From the NCBI RefSeq assembly GCF_001625655.1, contig NZ_AUYB01000131.1, positions 1 to 34,761 on the forward strand: a DNA stretch of 34,761 nucleotides, written 5' to 3'. Below, piece after piece: positions 1 through 6,636 of the stretch (positions are counted from its first letter, which is position 1; the number at the start of each line of letters is the position of its first letter). This DNA is from Pseudoalteromonas luteoviolacea DSM 6061 (GTDB lineage Bacteria; Pseudomonadota; Gammaproteobacteria; Enterobacterales; Alteromonadaceae). Below the pieces are notes generated by a model. That model saw only the letters and a list, made by a program, of their open reading frames with translations, did not search any database and had not been told where the DNA came from. The position numbers and the translations under genes are program-made.

Positions 1-360
1 ATTATTTAGGAAACAAGGCCAAGTGAAAGCATAAACTTATATAATTTCATTTTTTTCCAAAACACTTATCTAATTAATTTCAGTACGTAATTGTAGCTGC
101 AAACTCAGAGTTTACGCTATGAATGGAGTAACAAACCCAATAGTCACAAGCTATTCTACAATGGCGCTCAAACAGGCTTAACCAGTCTCTATTTTGAGTA
201 CTAATCAATCCAATCACGATATCAGAAAATTGCATAAATTACACCACTAGTGACAACAATGGCTTTTATCCCCCTTAATTACACGCTAAACACATGATAA
301 ATCATCAGTATATATTCAGGTGAAATCCCGTAACTAAATAGGGCTGAAAAAATAGAACTT
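1..360. other. Intergenic region downstream of the MCE operon
   Basis: No convincing gene is visible. The stretch is AT-rich and lies beyond the end of the minus-strand operon that finishes at 361, so it should hold that operon's terminator, but I could not find a stem followed by a T run. A 13-bp palindrome (AAACTC-A-GAGTTT, 101-113) is present; its one-base centre is too short for a stable hairpin. A 20-codon reading frame starting near 119 has no ribosome-binding site or recognisable product. Confidence 0.4.
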
Positions 361-1170
361 TTAATTGTTAGTAAACTTGAGGGAGTCTGCTCGCCCTTCA
401 AAGTAGGCTGTACTTTGGCTATCTCCCTTTGCCTTATAGTATTTAGCAAGCAGGATATAACAGTCTCTGATACGATTGGTAAGCTCCAGCTGAGAGAAGT
501 GTGCAATAGCGCTTTTAATCGCATCTTCCGCACTTTTATCTAGCCTCTCAGCGCGCCATTGCGCATTTTGATACAGTACAAAAGACATTACTTCTATATT
601 CTCTAGCTTTGCACTTGATTTTAGTGCTATTAGTTGCTGTAGATCTGCGTCTAAGGTAGAAAAATCTACTTGCTCTTGTGCATACTTCATTTTCAGCCAG
701 CGATAGTATATGGACTTTTCTTGGTTCTCTTTAAAAACTGTAATCAAGTCGTTAACAAGCTCTATGGCTCCAATTTGATTCCCTTTTATATACTCGCTTT
801 TTGCCTGAATCGCTTTAGTTGAGTGCGACAGGTCAACACCTTCAAATCTTTGAATAGTTTTTACTCGCTGTAAATATTCTTTCGCCGTTGCAAAATCTCC
901 TTTATCTATGTGCACAGAGGCTTGCTTAAGTAGTGACATGCCCATTAACCAAATATCGTTGCGCAGATTGGCATACTTATAGGCTGTTTGATAATTTAAC
1001 AGCGCTTGATCATGCTTTTGCTCTTGTCGCTTACGATCGCCTCTTGCCATCCAGGTCATTGACAGGCCCTTATACCTAGTTACACTGTAGTTTTTCTCTG
1101 GAGCACTCGAGCACCCTACCAATAAGCAATAGAGAAATAAAACCGATAAGTATCCAAGCCCTCTAATCAT
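361..1170 (-). CDS. Predicted helical-repeat lipoprotein of an MCE transport operon
   Basis: A 269-residue protein with a lipoprotein signal: a hydrophobic N-terminus followed by the lipobox LVGC, with Cys20 as predicted lipidation site and a Ser-rich +2/+3, compatible with outer-membrane sorting. The mature part is Lys/Gln/Leu-rich, alpha-helical and has TPR-like pairs of helices (for example around the DQALLNYQTAYKYA and DFATAKEYLQRV segments). An upstream in-frame TTG at 1179 is possible, but the ATG at 1170 is preferred because the G-rich stretch upstream then lies about 9 bases away. It overlaps the preceding MCE gene by 8 bases, so translation is probably coupled. It occupies the place that an ABC-transport auxiliary lipoprotein such as PqiC holds in related operons, but I see no PqiC-like sequence. 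An outer-membrane partner role for the MCE protein is inferred from context only. Confidence 0.72.
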   Translation of the reverse strand: MIRGLGYLSVLFLYCLLVGCSSAPEKNYSVTRYKGLSMTWMARGDRKRQEQKHDQALLNYQTAYKYANLRNDIWLMGMSLLKQASVHIDKGDFATAKEYLQRVKTIQRFEGVDLSHSTKAIQAKSEYIKGNQIGAIELVNDLITVFKENQEKSIYYRWLKMKYAQEQVDFSTLDADLQQLIALKSSAKLENIEVMSFVLYQNAQWRAERLDKSAEDAIKSAIAHFSQLELTNRIRDCYILLAKYYKAKGDSQSTAYFEGRADSLKFTNN

Positions 1171-2200
1171 GCATTTCAACCCCCGTACTTTGTGGCGGCT
1201 TCTCTATCCCATCTTTAAGTATTGGGTGATTATTTAAAGCTTGCAGCGTTTTGTCCATTTTATCCAATACCTGCTGCATACTATGAATGGCTATTGCAAA
1301 TTGCTCTCGCTCACTGTGGACTTCTTTCAGCATTAGCTGCATCACAGTTAGACTTTCATTGAGGTTATTGAGGACGATCGGCAATTGTCTGTCAGTAACC
1401 TCGCCAATAATTGCAACGGGTTCATTATAATTATCGAGTGTCGATTCAGCTTGGTTCATTAATCGTTCGGTTGTTAATAACGTTTGATTAAGCTGGCTAA
1501 TCACCTTCGGCATTTGCTCTAACAACTCTTGGCTTTGAAGCAATGTTCGCTCTGCATCAGGCAACAAATCACTTTCTTTAACTTTCTCGCTGACGGTCAT
1601 CAAGTTGTCGCTTATTTTTGCAACCCGATCTAGTACTTTGAAGATAGCACCAGCTTCTGGATTATCTTCTTTTTGAAAGTTTTGTAGAAGTTGGTTGATA
1701 CTGGAAAGAATAGATTCAATATCATCACCAGGTTGCTGAATAAAGCCTTCGGCACTATAACGCTTTCCCAACTCACTGTTAATATGGGGTATCAAACTGT
1801 TCGGCGCTAATGGTTGATAGTTCTGTACGACTTTAACATCGGGTAAAATTAATTCAAATGTCGTTACATCGTCAAATATAGGGTGCTGCTCACCAGCTAG
1901 CACCGAATATTCGACGACTTTAGATTGATATTCACTAAAAACCCATAAGTCAACTTCTATGTAATTTGTTTGGTGATTCAATCTAAAGCCATCAATTCGC
2001 CCTATCTTTAACCCTTTGAAATATACCGCAGGCAAAGAGCTAAGCCCGCTTGCGTCATTTAATACCGTCTTAAAATATGTTTTGTCTGAAAAGGTATGGT
2101 TGTTTACCAGAATCATCGCAGTAAATACGACTAATAGGACAATACCAGCAGTTCCAAAAGCCAGCACAATGTTGTTGGTTTTTTTGGGGCTATGCTGCAT
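1163..2200 (-). CDS. MlaD/MCE-family substrate-binding protein
   Basis: A 345-residue protein with one N-terminal membrane anchor (about residues 10-32) followed by a single MCE domain (about 40-120) containing the family segment YFKTVLNDASGLSSLPAVYFKGLKIGRIDGF. After it comes a long Gln/Leu-rich helical region (about 155-325) likely to form a coiled coil or hexameric needle. MCE proteins form hexamers in the periplasm that bind or channel phospholipids between the membranes, working with an MlaE-type permease and MlaF-type ATPase, exactly the two genes transcribed just upstream. It starts 3 bases after the ATPase stop codon, with a CGGAG ribosome-binding site. The substrate cannot be told from sequence. 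It is longer than E. coli MlaD (about 180 residues) and has a single MCE domain, so it differs from PqiB and YebT, which carry several. Confidence 0.87.
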   Translation of the reverse strand: MQHSPKKTNNIVLAFGTAGIVLLVVFTAMILVNNHTFSDKTYFKTVLNDASGLSSLPAVYFKGLKIGRIDGFRLNHQTNYIEVDLWVFSEYQSKVVEYSVLAGEQHPIFDDVTTFELILPDVKVVQNYQPLAPNSLIPHINSELGKRYSAEGFIQQPGDDIESILSSINQLLQNFQKEDNPEAGAIFKVLDRVAKISDNLMTVSEKVKESDLLPDAERTLLQSQELLEQMPKVISQLNQTLLTTERLMNQAESTLDNYNEPVAIIGEVTDRQLPIVLNNLNESLTVMQLMLKEVHSEREQFAIAIHSMQQVLDKMDKTLQALNNHPILKDGIEKPPQSTGVEMHD

Positions 2201-2203
2201 CGA

Positions 2204-2869
2204 CTAATGCTCCGAAAAACAAACTTTACTGTTAAGCTCCAATTGCGTGTCAGCAAGTTTTTCTATAACTTCCTTGCGATTTGAACACAAAATAAGCGTG
2301 GTCCCCTGCTGCTTTAAGCAAAGTAAAAGGTCCAAGACATATTGGCTCCACTGTTCGTCAATTTCAGCCATGGGAGCATCCCAAACTACAGCTTTTGGTT
2401 TCAATAGCAGAGCGCGAGCAAGACCTGCCAGCGAAGCTTGACCAGAAGACAGCTGCTCGGTTCTTTGAGCGAGGTAGTGTTCTAGTGCAAACTCTCGAGC
2501 AATAGATCTTATACGTTCTTGCTTCTCAGGCTTACTAACATCTTTGTAATGACGATTAAGAGGTAGCATCAAGTTCTCTTCTAACGTTAAATTAGAAATT
2601 AGGCCAGACAACTGAAATACAACGCCAAGATTGCGCCTAAACTCAGAGTACTTTTGTGCATTCATGTCATTTACTGCAACGCTATCTATTAGCATTTGAC
2701 CTTTATCCGGCCTAATAATGTCGCTGGCAATACTAAAAAAGAGTGTTTTCCCACACCCAGAACGACCTGAAATAACCAAACACTGGCCACTGGACACTTG
2801 TGCATTCAAATCACAAAATACTTCTCTATTTTTAACTGCATGAGTAATTCCTTTGAATTCGATGTTCAT
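2204..2869 (-). CDS. MlaF-like ABC transporter ATPase with degenerate catalytic residues
   Basis: A 221-residue ABC ATPase of the MCE-transporter type. Visible motifs are Walker A GRSGCGKT (35-42), a Q-loop Gln near 86 (VVFQLSG), the signature LSSGQ (140-144) and Walker B AVVWDAP (160-166). Two residues normally needed for hydrolysis are changed: the catalytic Glu after the Walker B Asp is Ala (Ala165, DA instead of DE), and the H-loop His is Asn (Asn197 in LCSNRKE). ATP binding looks intact while hydrolysis is predicted to be impaired; this is inference from motifs. The gene starts 2 bases after the permease stop and ends 3 bases before the MCE gene, so the operon layout is intact and the reading frame is full length. 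This argues against a decaying pseudogene. Confidence 0.88.
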   Translation of the reverse strand: MNIEFKGITHAVKNREVFCDLNAQVSSGQCLVISGRSGCGKTLFFSIASDIIRPDKGQMLIDSVAVNDMNAQKYSEFRRNLGVVFQLSGLISNLTLEENLMLPLNRHYKDVSKPEKQERIRSIAREFALEHYLAQRTEQLSSGQASLAGLARALLLKPKAVVWDAPMAEIDEQWSQYVLDLLLCLKQQGTTLILCSNRKEVIEKLADTQLELNSKVCFSEH

Positions 2870-2871
2870 AG

Positions 2872-3621
2872 CTAATTACCCACCAAAACAATATAAAGTA
2901 AAGTCAGGCCGACATGAATCAAACAAAGCGAGATTAACCCTCTACCAACCGCTTTTATATTCCTCTGTGGCACTTCAGTAATGGCTCTATTTACAGTAAG
3001 CCCGTGGTAGCTCGAAATAAGACTGATAAACAGACCTGATAACGCGACTTTTACCAGCATAATTACTATATCAAGCCAGTGTAGCTCACCGATTAACCGC
3101 GCAAAGAACGTGCTAACGGGAATAGATTGAAAAGCGTTACTCACTAGGTAGCCACCAAAAATACCACATGCCACGAAGTAGCTCATAAGCAAAACTAGAG
3201 AGATGACCATCCCTAATACTCTTGGCGCTACTAAATAAGATATGGGCGATACCCCCATAGATATCAACGCATCTATTTCTTTACTGACCACCATATTACC
3301 TAGCTCAGTAGTGATAGCAGTGCCAGATCTCGCAAGTACGATAAAGCAGACAATGAATGGACCAAGGTCTCGAACAATGGTTGAGATCAAAATATCGTAA
3401 ATCCAATTTCCCTGCCCTATTGCGGCCAAAAGTGGATAGCCTTGGACGATAATTAATGCACCAATAAGCATTGCAATGAGCACGACCAACCCGAGCGCTT
3501 CAACCCCTGTAAACCGCACTTGCCTTACCAAAACATCAAAGCTGATAGAGCGATTACGGTGAAAAAATATAAAGTCTGAAATGACGTATGCTGAGAAAGG
3601 CAAAAATCCATATGCAATCAT
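2872..3621 (-). CDS. MlaE-family ABC transporter permease
   Basis: A 249-residue inner-membrane protein with about five to six hydrophobic segments. It carries the MlaE (YrbE) family core: a TGVEALGLVVL-type segment, IVRDLGPFIVCFIVLARSGTAI, EIDALISMGVSPISYLVAPRVLG, and a Gly-rich FGGYLVS helix. MlaE permeases form the dimeric membrane core of MCE lipid-transport complexes. I place the start at ATG 3621, because the GAGG ribosome-binding site is 7 bases upstream; a GTG one codon earlier (3624) is the alternative. It is the first gene of a four-gene minus-strand operon (permease, ATPase, MCE protein, lipoprotein). There is no MlaB (STAS) or MlaC gene, so this is a paralogous MCE system and not the canonical mlaFEDCB locus. 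Confidence 0.88.
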   Translation of the reverse strand: MIAYGFLPFSAYVISDFIFFHRNRSISFDVLVRQVRFTGVEALGLVVLIAMLIGALIIVQGYPLLAAIGQGNWIYDILISTIVRDLGPFIVCFIVLARSGTAITTELGNMVVSKEIDALISMGVSPISYLVAPRVLGMVISLVLLMSYFVACGIFGGYLVSNAFQSIPVSTFFARLIGELHWLDIVIMLVKVALSGLFISLISSYHGLTVNRAITEVPQRNIKAVGRGLISLCLIHVGLTLLYIVLVGN

Positions 3622-3923
3622 CACTGTACCTCATATTCAGAGTGCAGTTGACTTAACATTAAAGATCTTCTGTGAAGTTATTGGTTCTTTAAGATTAGCA
3701 GAACAACAGGAAAGTTGAGCAACCAGAGACTAAAAAATCACAATGATGGTATCGTCAGTTTGTTGACATAAAAGCATTTTTATAATTGACTTCATTTTTG
3801 TAAGGCCGCGTACCTCATTGTCACTCGTTTACATTGATTAATTAGCCCATAGCCCTTATAAAATTATAATGACCCTTTAACTATACATGGCTTTGACAGC
3901 TAAACATCCTGTAAGGTACCTAT
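3622..3923. promoter_or_regulatory. Divergent intergenic region between the MCE operon and acpH
   Basis: About 300 bases with no gene, expected to carry promoters in both directions. For the plus strand a perfect -10 hexamer TATAAT lies at 3865-3870, but no good -35 is found 16-18 bases upstream. A TTGACA (3763-3768) followed by TATAAT (3781-3786) looks attractive, but the spacer is only 12 bases. Nothing clear was found for the minus-strand operon. Confidence 0.4.
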
Positions 3924-4520
3924 TTGAACTACTTAGCGCATTTGTATTTGGCACAAAATAATGCCGACTCATACTTTGGGAATTTGCTTGGCGATTTTCA
4001 AAAGGGCCTAGATGTGAACTCACTCAACTTTAGCGTTAGAAATGGGCTCGCTAATCACATCTTAGTAGACAAATTTACCGATGGGCACGATGCAGTCAGG
4101 TATTCTAAATCACTGTTCAGCGCAAAAAGAAGACGCTTCTCAGGCGTTGCTCTAGATGTTCTATATGATCATTTACTCATTATCAACTGGCACAAATTTT
4201 CTCAAGAAAAGTTCGAGTCGTTCAAAAATAGAAGTTACTACCTACTTCAACAAAATTTAACTCAAATGCCTTTAAAAATGCGCTCCGTCATGAACAACGT
4301 GATTACTAACGACTGGTTTGCACATTACCAATCTCTACAAGGGACAACTCAAGCTTTAGATAATATTTCAAAGCGTATACGTTTTGAAAATCAATTTGCA
4401 GGAGTGGGTGAAGAGATAGAAACAAACTTAGACGAGCTTGAAACATTATTCCTAATATTTTTCCCAGAGCTTTTAGAGCATGTCTCAAGAAGTGCTCTTG
4501 AAGTCAGAGCACCGAATTAA
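3924..4520 (+). CDS. acpH: Acyl carrier protein phosphodiesterase AcpH
   Basis: A 198-residue protein matching the AcpH (DUF479) family over its full length; E. coli AcpH has about 193 residues. The enzyme removes the 4'-phosphopantetheine prosthetic group from acyl carrier protein. Family landmarks are the N-terminal MNYLAHLYLA, the GNLLGDFQKG segment, ILVDKFTD, and LDVLYDHLL with the metal-site Asp/His pair typical of HD-like hydrolases. The start codon is TTG: an in-frame stop (TAA, 3912-3914) lies just upstream, a TAAGG ribosome-binding site is 7 bases before the TTG, and the conserved N-terminus begins exactly here. It is transcribed away from the MCE operon and precedes the VOC-family gene by 60 bases. 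Confidence 0.93.
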   Translation: MNYLAHLYLAQNNADSYFGNLLGDFQKGLDVNSLNFSVRNGLANHILVDKFTDGHDAVRYSKSLFSAKRRRFSGVALDVLYDHLLIINWHKFSQEKFESFKNRSYYLLQQNLTQMPLKMRSVMNNVITNDWFAHYQSLQGTTQALDNISKRIRFENQFAGVGEEIETNLDELETLFLIFFPELLEHVSRSALEVRAPN

Positions 4521-4580
4521 TATACACTGTTTATAACTGCACTCTCGCTTAATAACATTAACAACAAGGAACTCTACGTT

Positions 4581-4952
4581 ATGAATTTGAACCAAGTCAC
4601 CCTCCCCGTCAATGATATGAAAAAGGCCGTTGAATTTTATCAATTACTCGGTTTTACGTTGATTGTTGATACGCCCCACTATGCTCGATTCGAGTGCCCT
4701 GAAGGTAACAGCACATTTTCTCTGTCATTGGAGTCAGAGCAGTTTTCTAACGGAGCAACCATCTATTTTGAACATGAGCAATTAGATGAGTGGGTAAACA
4801 CTTTGGTAGATAAGGGGGTTTCGTTCTCACAGATGCCCACCATGGAGCGCTATTTATGGAAAGAAGCGGTGCTGTTAGACCCATCTGGCAACCAAATAAA
4901 GCTGTACTGGGCTGGTGACAATCGCCTAAATCCACCTTGGCGTGTTAACTAG
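4581..4952 (+). CDS. VOC (glyoxalase/bleomycin-resistance) family protein
   Basis: A 123-residue single-domain protein with the vicinal-oxygen-chelate fold pattern: an N-terminal strand NQVTLPVNDM, the helix KAVEFYQLLGF, ARFECPEGNSTFSLSLE, and a C-terminal VLLDPSGNQIKLYWAG strand. VOC proteins include dioxygenases, glyoxalase I and drug-binding proteins, and substrate specificity cannot be assigned. The usual C-terminal Glu metal ligand (as in GNxIEL) is Lys107 here and the usual N-terminal His is Gln5. A classical metal-dependent reaction is therefore doubtful and a binding role is possible. An AAGGA ribosome-binding site lies upstream of the ATG. The gene ends only 15 bases from the convergent HD-GYP gene, with no terminator visible between them. 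Confidence 0.82.
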   Translation: MNLNQVTLPVNDMKKAVEFYQLLGFTLIVDTPHYARFECPEGNSTFSLSLESEQFSNGATIYFEHEQLDEWVNTLVDKGVSFSQMPTMERYLWKEAVLLDPSGNQIKLYWAGDNRLNPPWRVN

Positions 4953-4967
4953 CACCCTACAACTCTG

Positions 4968-6620
4968 CTAGCTCGCTTCAAAACCCGGAATTTTTGATAC
5001 ATCTACTTCATCAATTTGTTCGGGTTTTAGATATTGTTTTGCGTACTCTAGATAAACTCCAGAGCTTACAAAGACATCAAATAAATCAGGGTCGATATGA
5101 TCTCCAAGCTTCATTTTTCCCATGATAAATAGGCACTCACTGAGAGGCTTAGCATCTTTGTAAGGCCTATCTGCTGCTGTCAAAGCCTCGAAAATATCAG
5201 CGATTGCCATGATTCTCGCCGGTACTGACATTTGCTCTCGCGTGAGACCCTTAGGATAACCAGTACCATCCATTTTTTCGTGATGTCCACCAGCAAATTC
5301 AGGGACTCTACGTAAATGTTTAGGAAACGGCAGTGCTTCTAGCATTTCTAACGTAATATCCATATGCTTATTAATTACCAACCGCTCTTCTTTCGTTAAT
5401 GTCCCCCTAGCGATACTTAAATTGTACACTTCCTCGTCACTTAACAAAGGCTGCCGTTGGGAGGCTATCTCAACACAATAAGTGTCCGCCAAAGCTTGAA
5501 CCCTCTGTTGATCTTCATCTCTCATAAACTCGCCACCAATATTGGCTTTTTGCAAAAAAGCACTCTCTTCGTCGAGTTTTATCAATTTACTGTCTAATTC
5601 CTGCTTTAACTGGTTTACTTTTTCTTGTTGGTCAAGCACTTCTGCTCTTGCAATATCCGCCACATAATTCAGCTCTACATCTCTTTTCGCAATTTCTATC
5701 TTAGCAACAACCAAATCAATTTTATCGTATACAGAGTGCAACTTAGTCGCCTTATCCATCACATACTCAGGAATGGCAATTTTACCGCAGTCATGCAACC
5801 AACCAGCCAAAGAGAGCTCGTGTCTATCTGCTTGATCCATCTTAAAATCAGCCATAGGACCTTGCTCAGCATTGTGTACAGCTTCAGCTATCATCATAGT
5901 TAGCTCAGGAACGCGCCTACAATGCCCTCCCGTATAAGGCGATTTTTCATCAATCGCTTTCGCTATCAAGCGTGTAAATGCTTGAAACAATGTTTCCATA
6001 TCATCAATTAATTGGCGGTTAGTAAGAGCAACAGCTGCCAGTGAGGTTATAGAACAGATTAACTCAACCAACGCTTTAGAAAACGGAACCACTTTGCCAT
6101 TGCTTCTTGGATTTATAAGTTGTAGTACTCCATTGAGGTCACTTTCATGGTTTGCCATTGGCACGGTAAGGACCGATTGAGTGTGATAACCAGTCTTCTT
6201 ATCCATCGCACGCGCAGCAGATAAGTCATATGCACTACAGTCGTATACATCATCGATACGGATCAGTTCTTTCTTGGCGGCGGCTAACGCAACCAAAGCA
6301 CTTTCATTGGGTTTTCCACTGTCAAGATAAATAGGTATCGATGGGAAAGGGATCTCTATTCCCGAAGTCCCTCCCATATGCATCCCTAACGGTTCATTTA
6401 TCAGTGTGGCAAAATTAAGCTGATCATTTTCAGAAACTGAATATATCGTGCCACCTTCCGCATTACTGAGAGAAATTGCAGACTCTAATATGTGCTCTAA
6501 TAATCTGTCTGTGTCGTGCTCAGCAGACAGCTCGGTTGCCAACTTGAGTAAATGCTTGAGTGCGATATTGCTTTCGACAAGCACTTCTTCTGTGACGGTT
6601 TTACTAATAGACAAATCCAT
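4968..6620 (-). CDS. GAF domain HD-GYP cyclic-di-GMP phosphodiesterase
   Basis: A 550-residue cytoplasmic protein. Residues about 20-200 form a GAF sensor domain (LLEHILESAISLSNAEGGTIY to the LINP region). An HD-GYP domain follows: His233 in GGHCRRV, the HD pair His276-Asp277 in LHDCGK, His446-His447-Glu448, and Gly-Tyr-Pro in DGTGYP (451-456). All core HD-GYP residues are present, so it is predicted to hydrolyse cyclic di-GMP. Between HDCGK and HHEKMDGTGYP about 165 residues intervene, including a charged coiled-coil-like stretch (about 300-400), far more than in a minimal HD-GYP domain. It is the last gene of the six-gene cluster, 16 bases after the adenylate cyclase stop. This links c-di-GMP turnover to cAMP synthesis. 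Confidence 0.9.
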   Translation of the reverse strand: MDLSISKTVTEEVLVESNIALKHLLKLATELSAEHDTDRLLEHILESAISLSNAEGGTIYSVSENDQLNFATLINEPLGMHMGGTSGIEIPFPSIPIYLDSGKPNESALVALAAAKKELIRIDDVYDCSAYDLSAARAMDKKTGYHTQSVLTVPMANHESDLNGVLQLINPRSNGKVVPFSKALVELICSITSLAAVALTNRQLIDDMETLFQAFTRLIAKAIDEKSPYTGGHCRRVPELTMMIAEAVHNAEQGPMADFKMDQADRHELSLAGWLHDCGKIAIPEYVMDKATKLHSVYDKIDLVVAKIEIAKRDVELNYVADIARAEVLDQQEKVNQLKQELDSKLIKLDEESAFLQKANIGGEFMRDEDQQRVQALADTYCVEIASQRQPLLSDEEVYNLSIARGTLTKEERLVINKHMDITLEMLEALPFPKHLRRVPEFAGGHHEKMDGTGYPKGLTREQMSVPARIMAIADIFEALTAADRPYKDAKPLSECLFIMGKMKLGDHIDPDLFDVFVSSGVYLEYAKQYLKPEQIDEVDVSKIPGFEAS

Positions 6621-6636
6621 GACCCATCATGCCTTT

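Noticed and set aside
101..113. AAACTC-A-GAGTTT as a terminator of the MCE operon
   Set aside because: The loop would be a single base and there is no T run after it.
3763..3786. TTGACA followed by TATAAT as a plus-strand promoter
   Set aside because: The spacer is only 12 bases, too short for a sigma-70 promoter; kept only as a remark in the intergenic entry.
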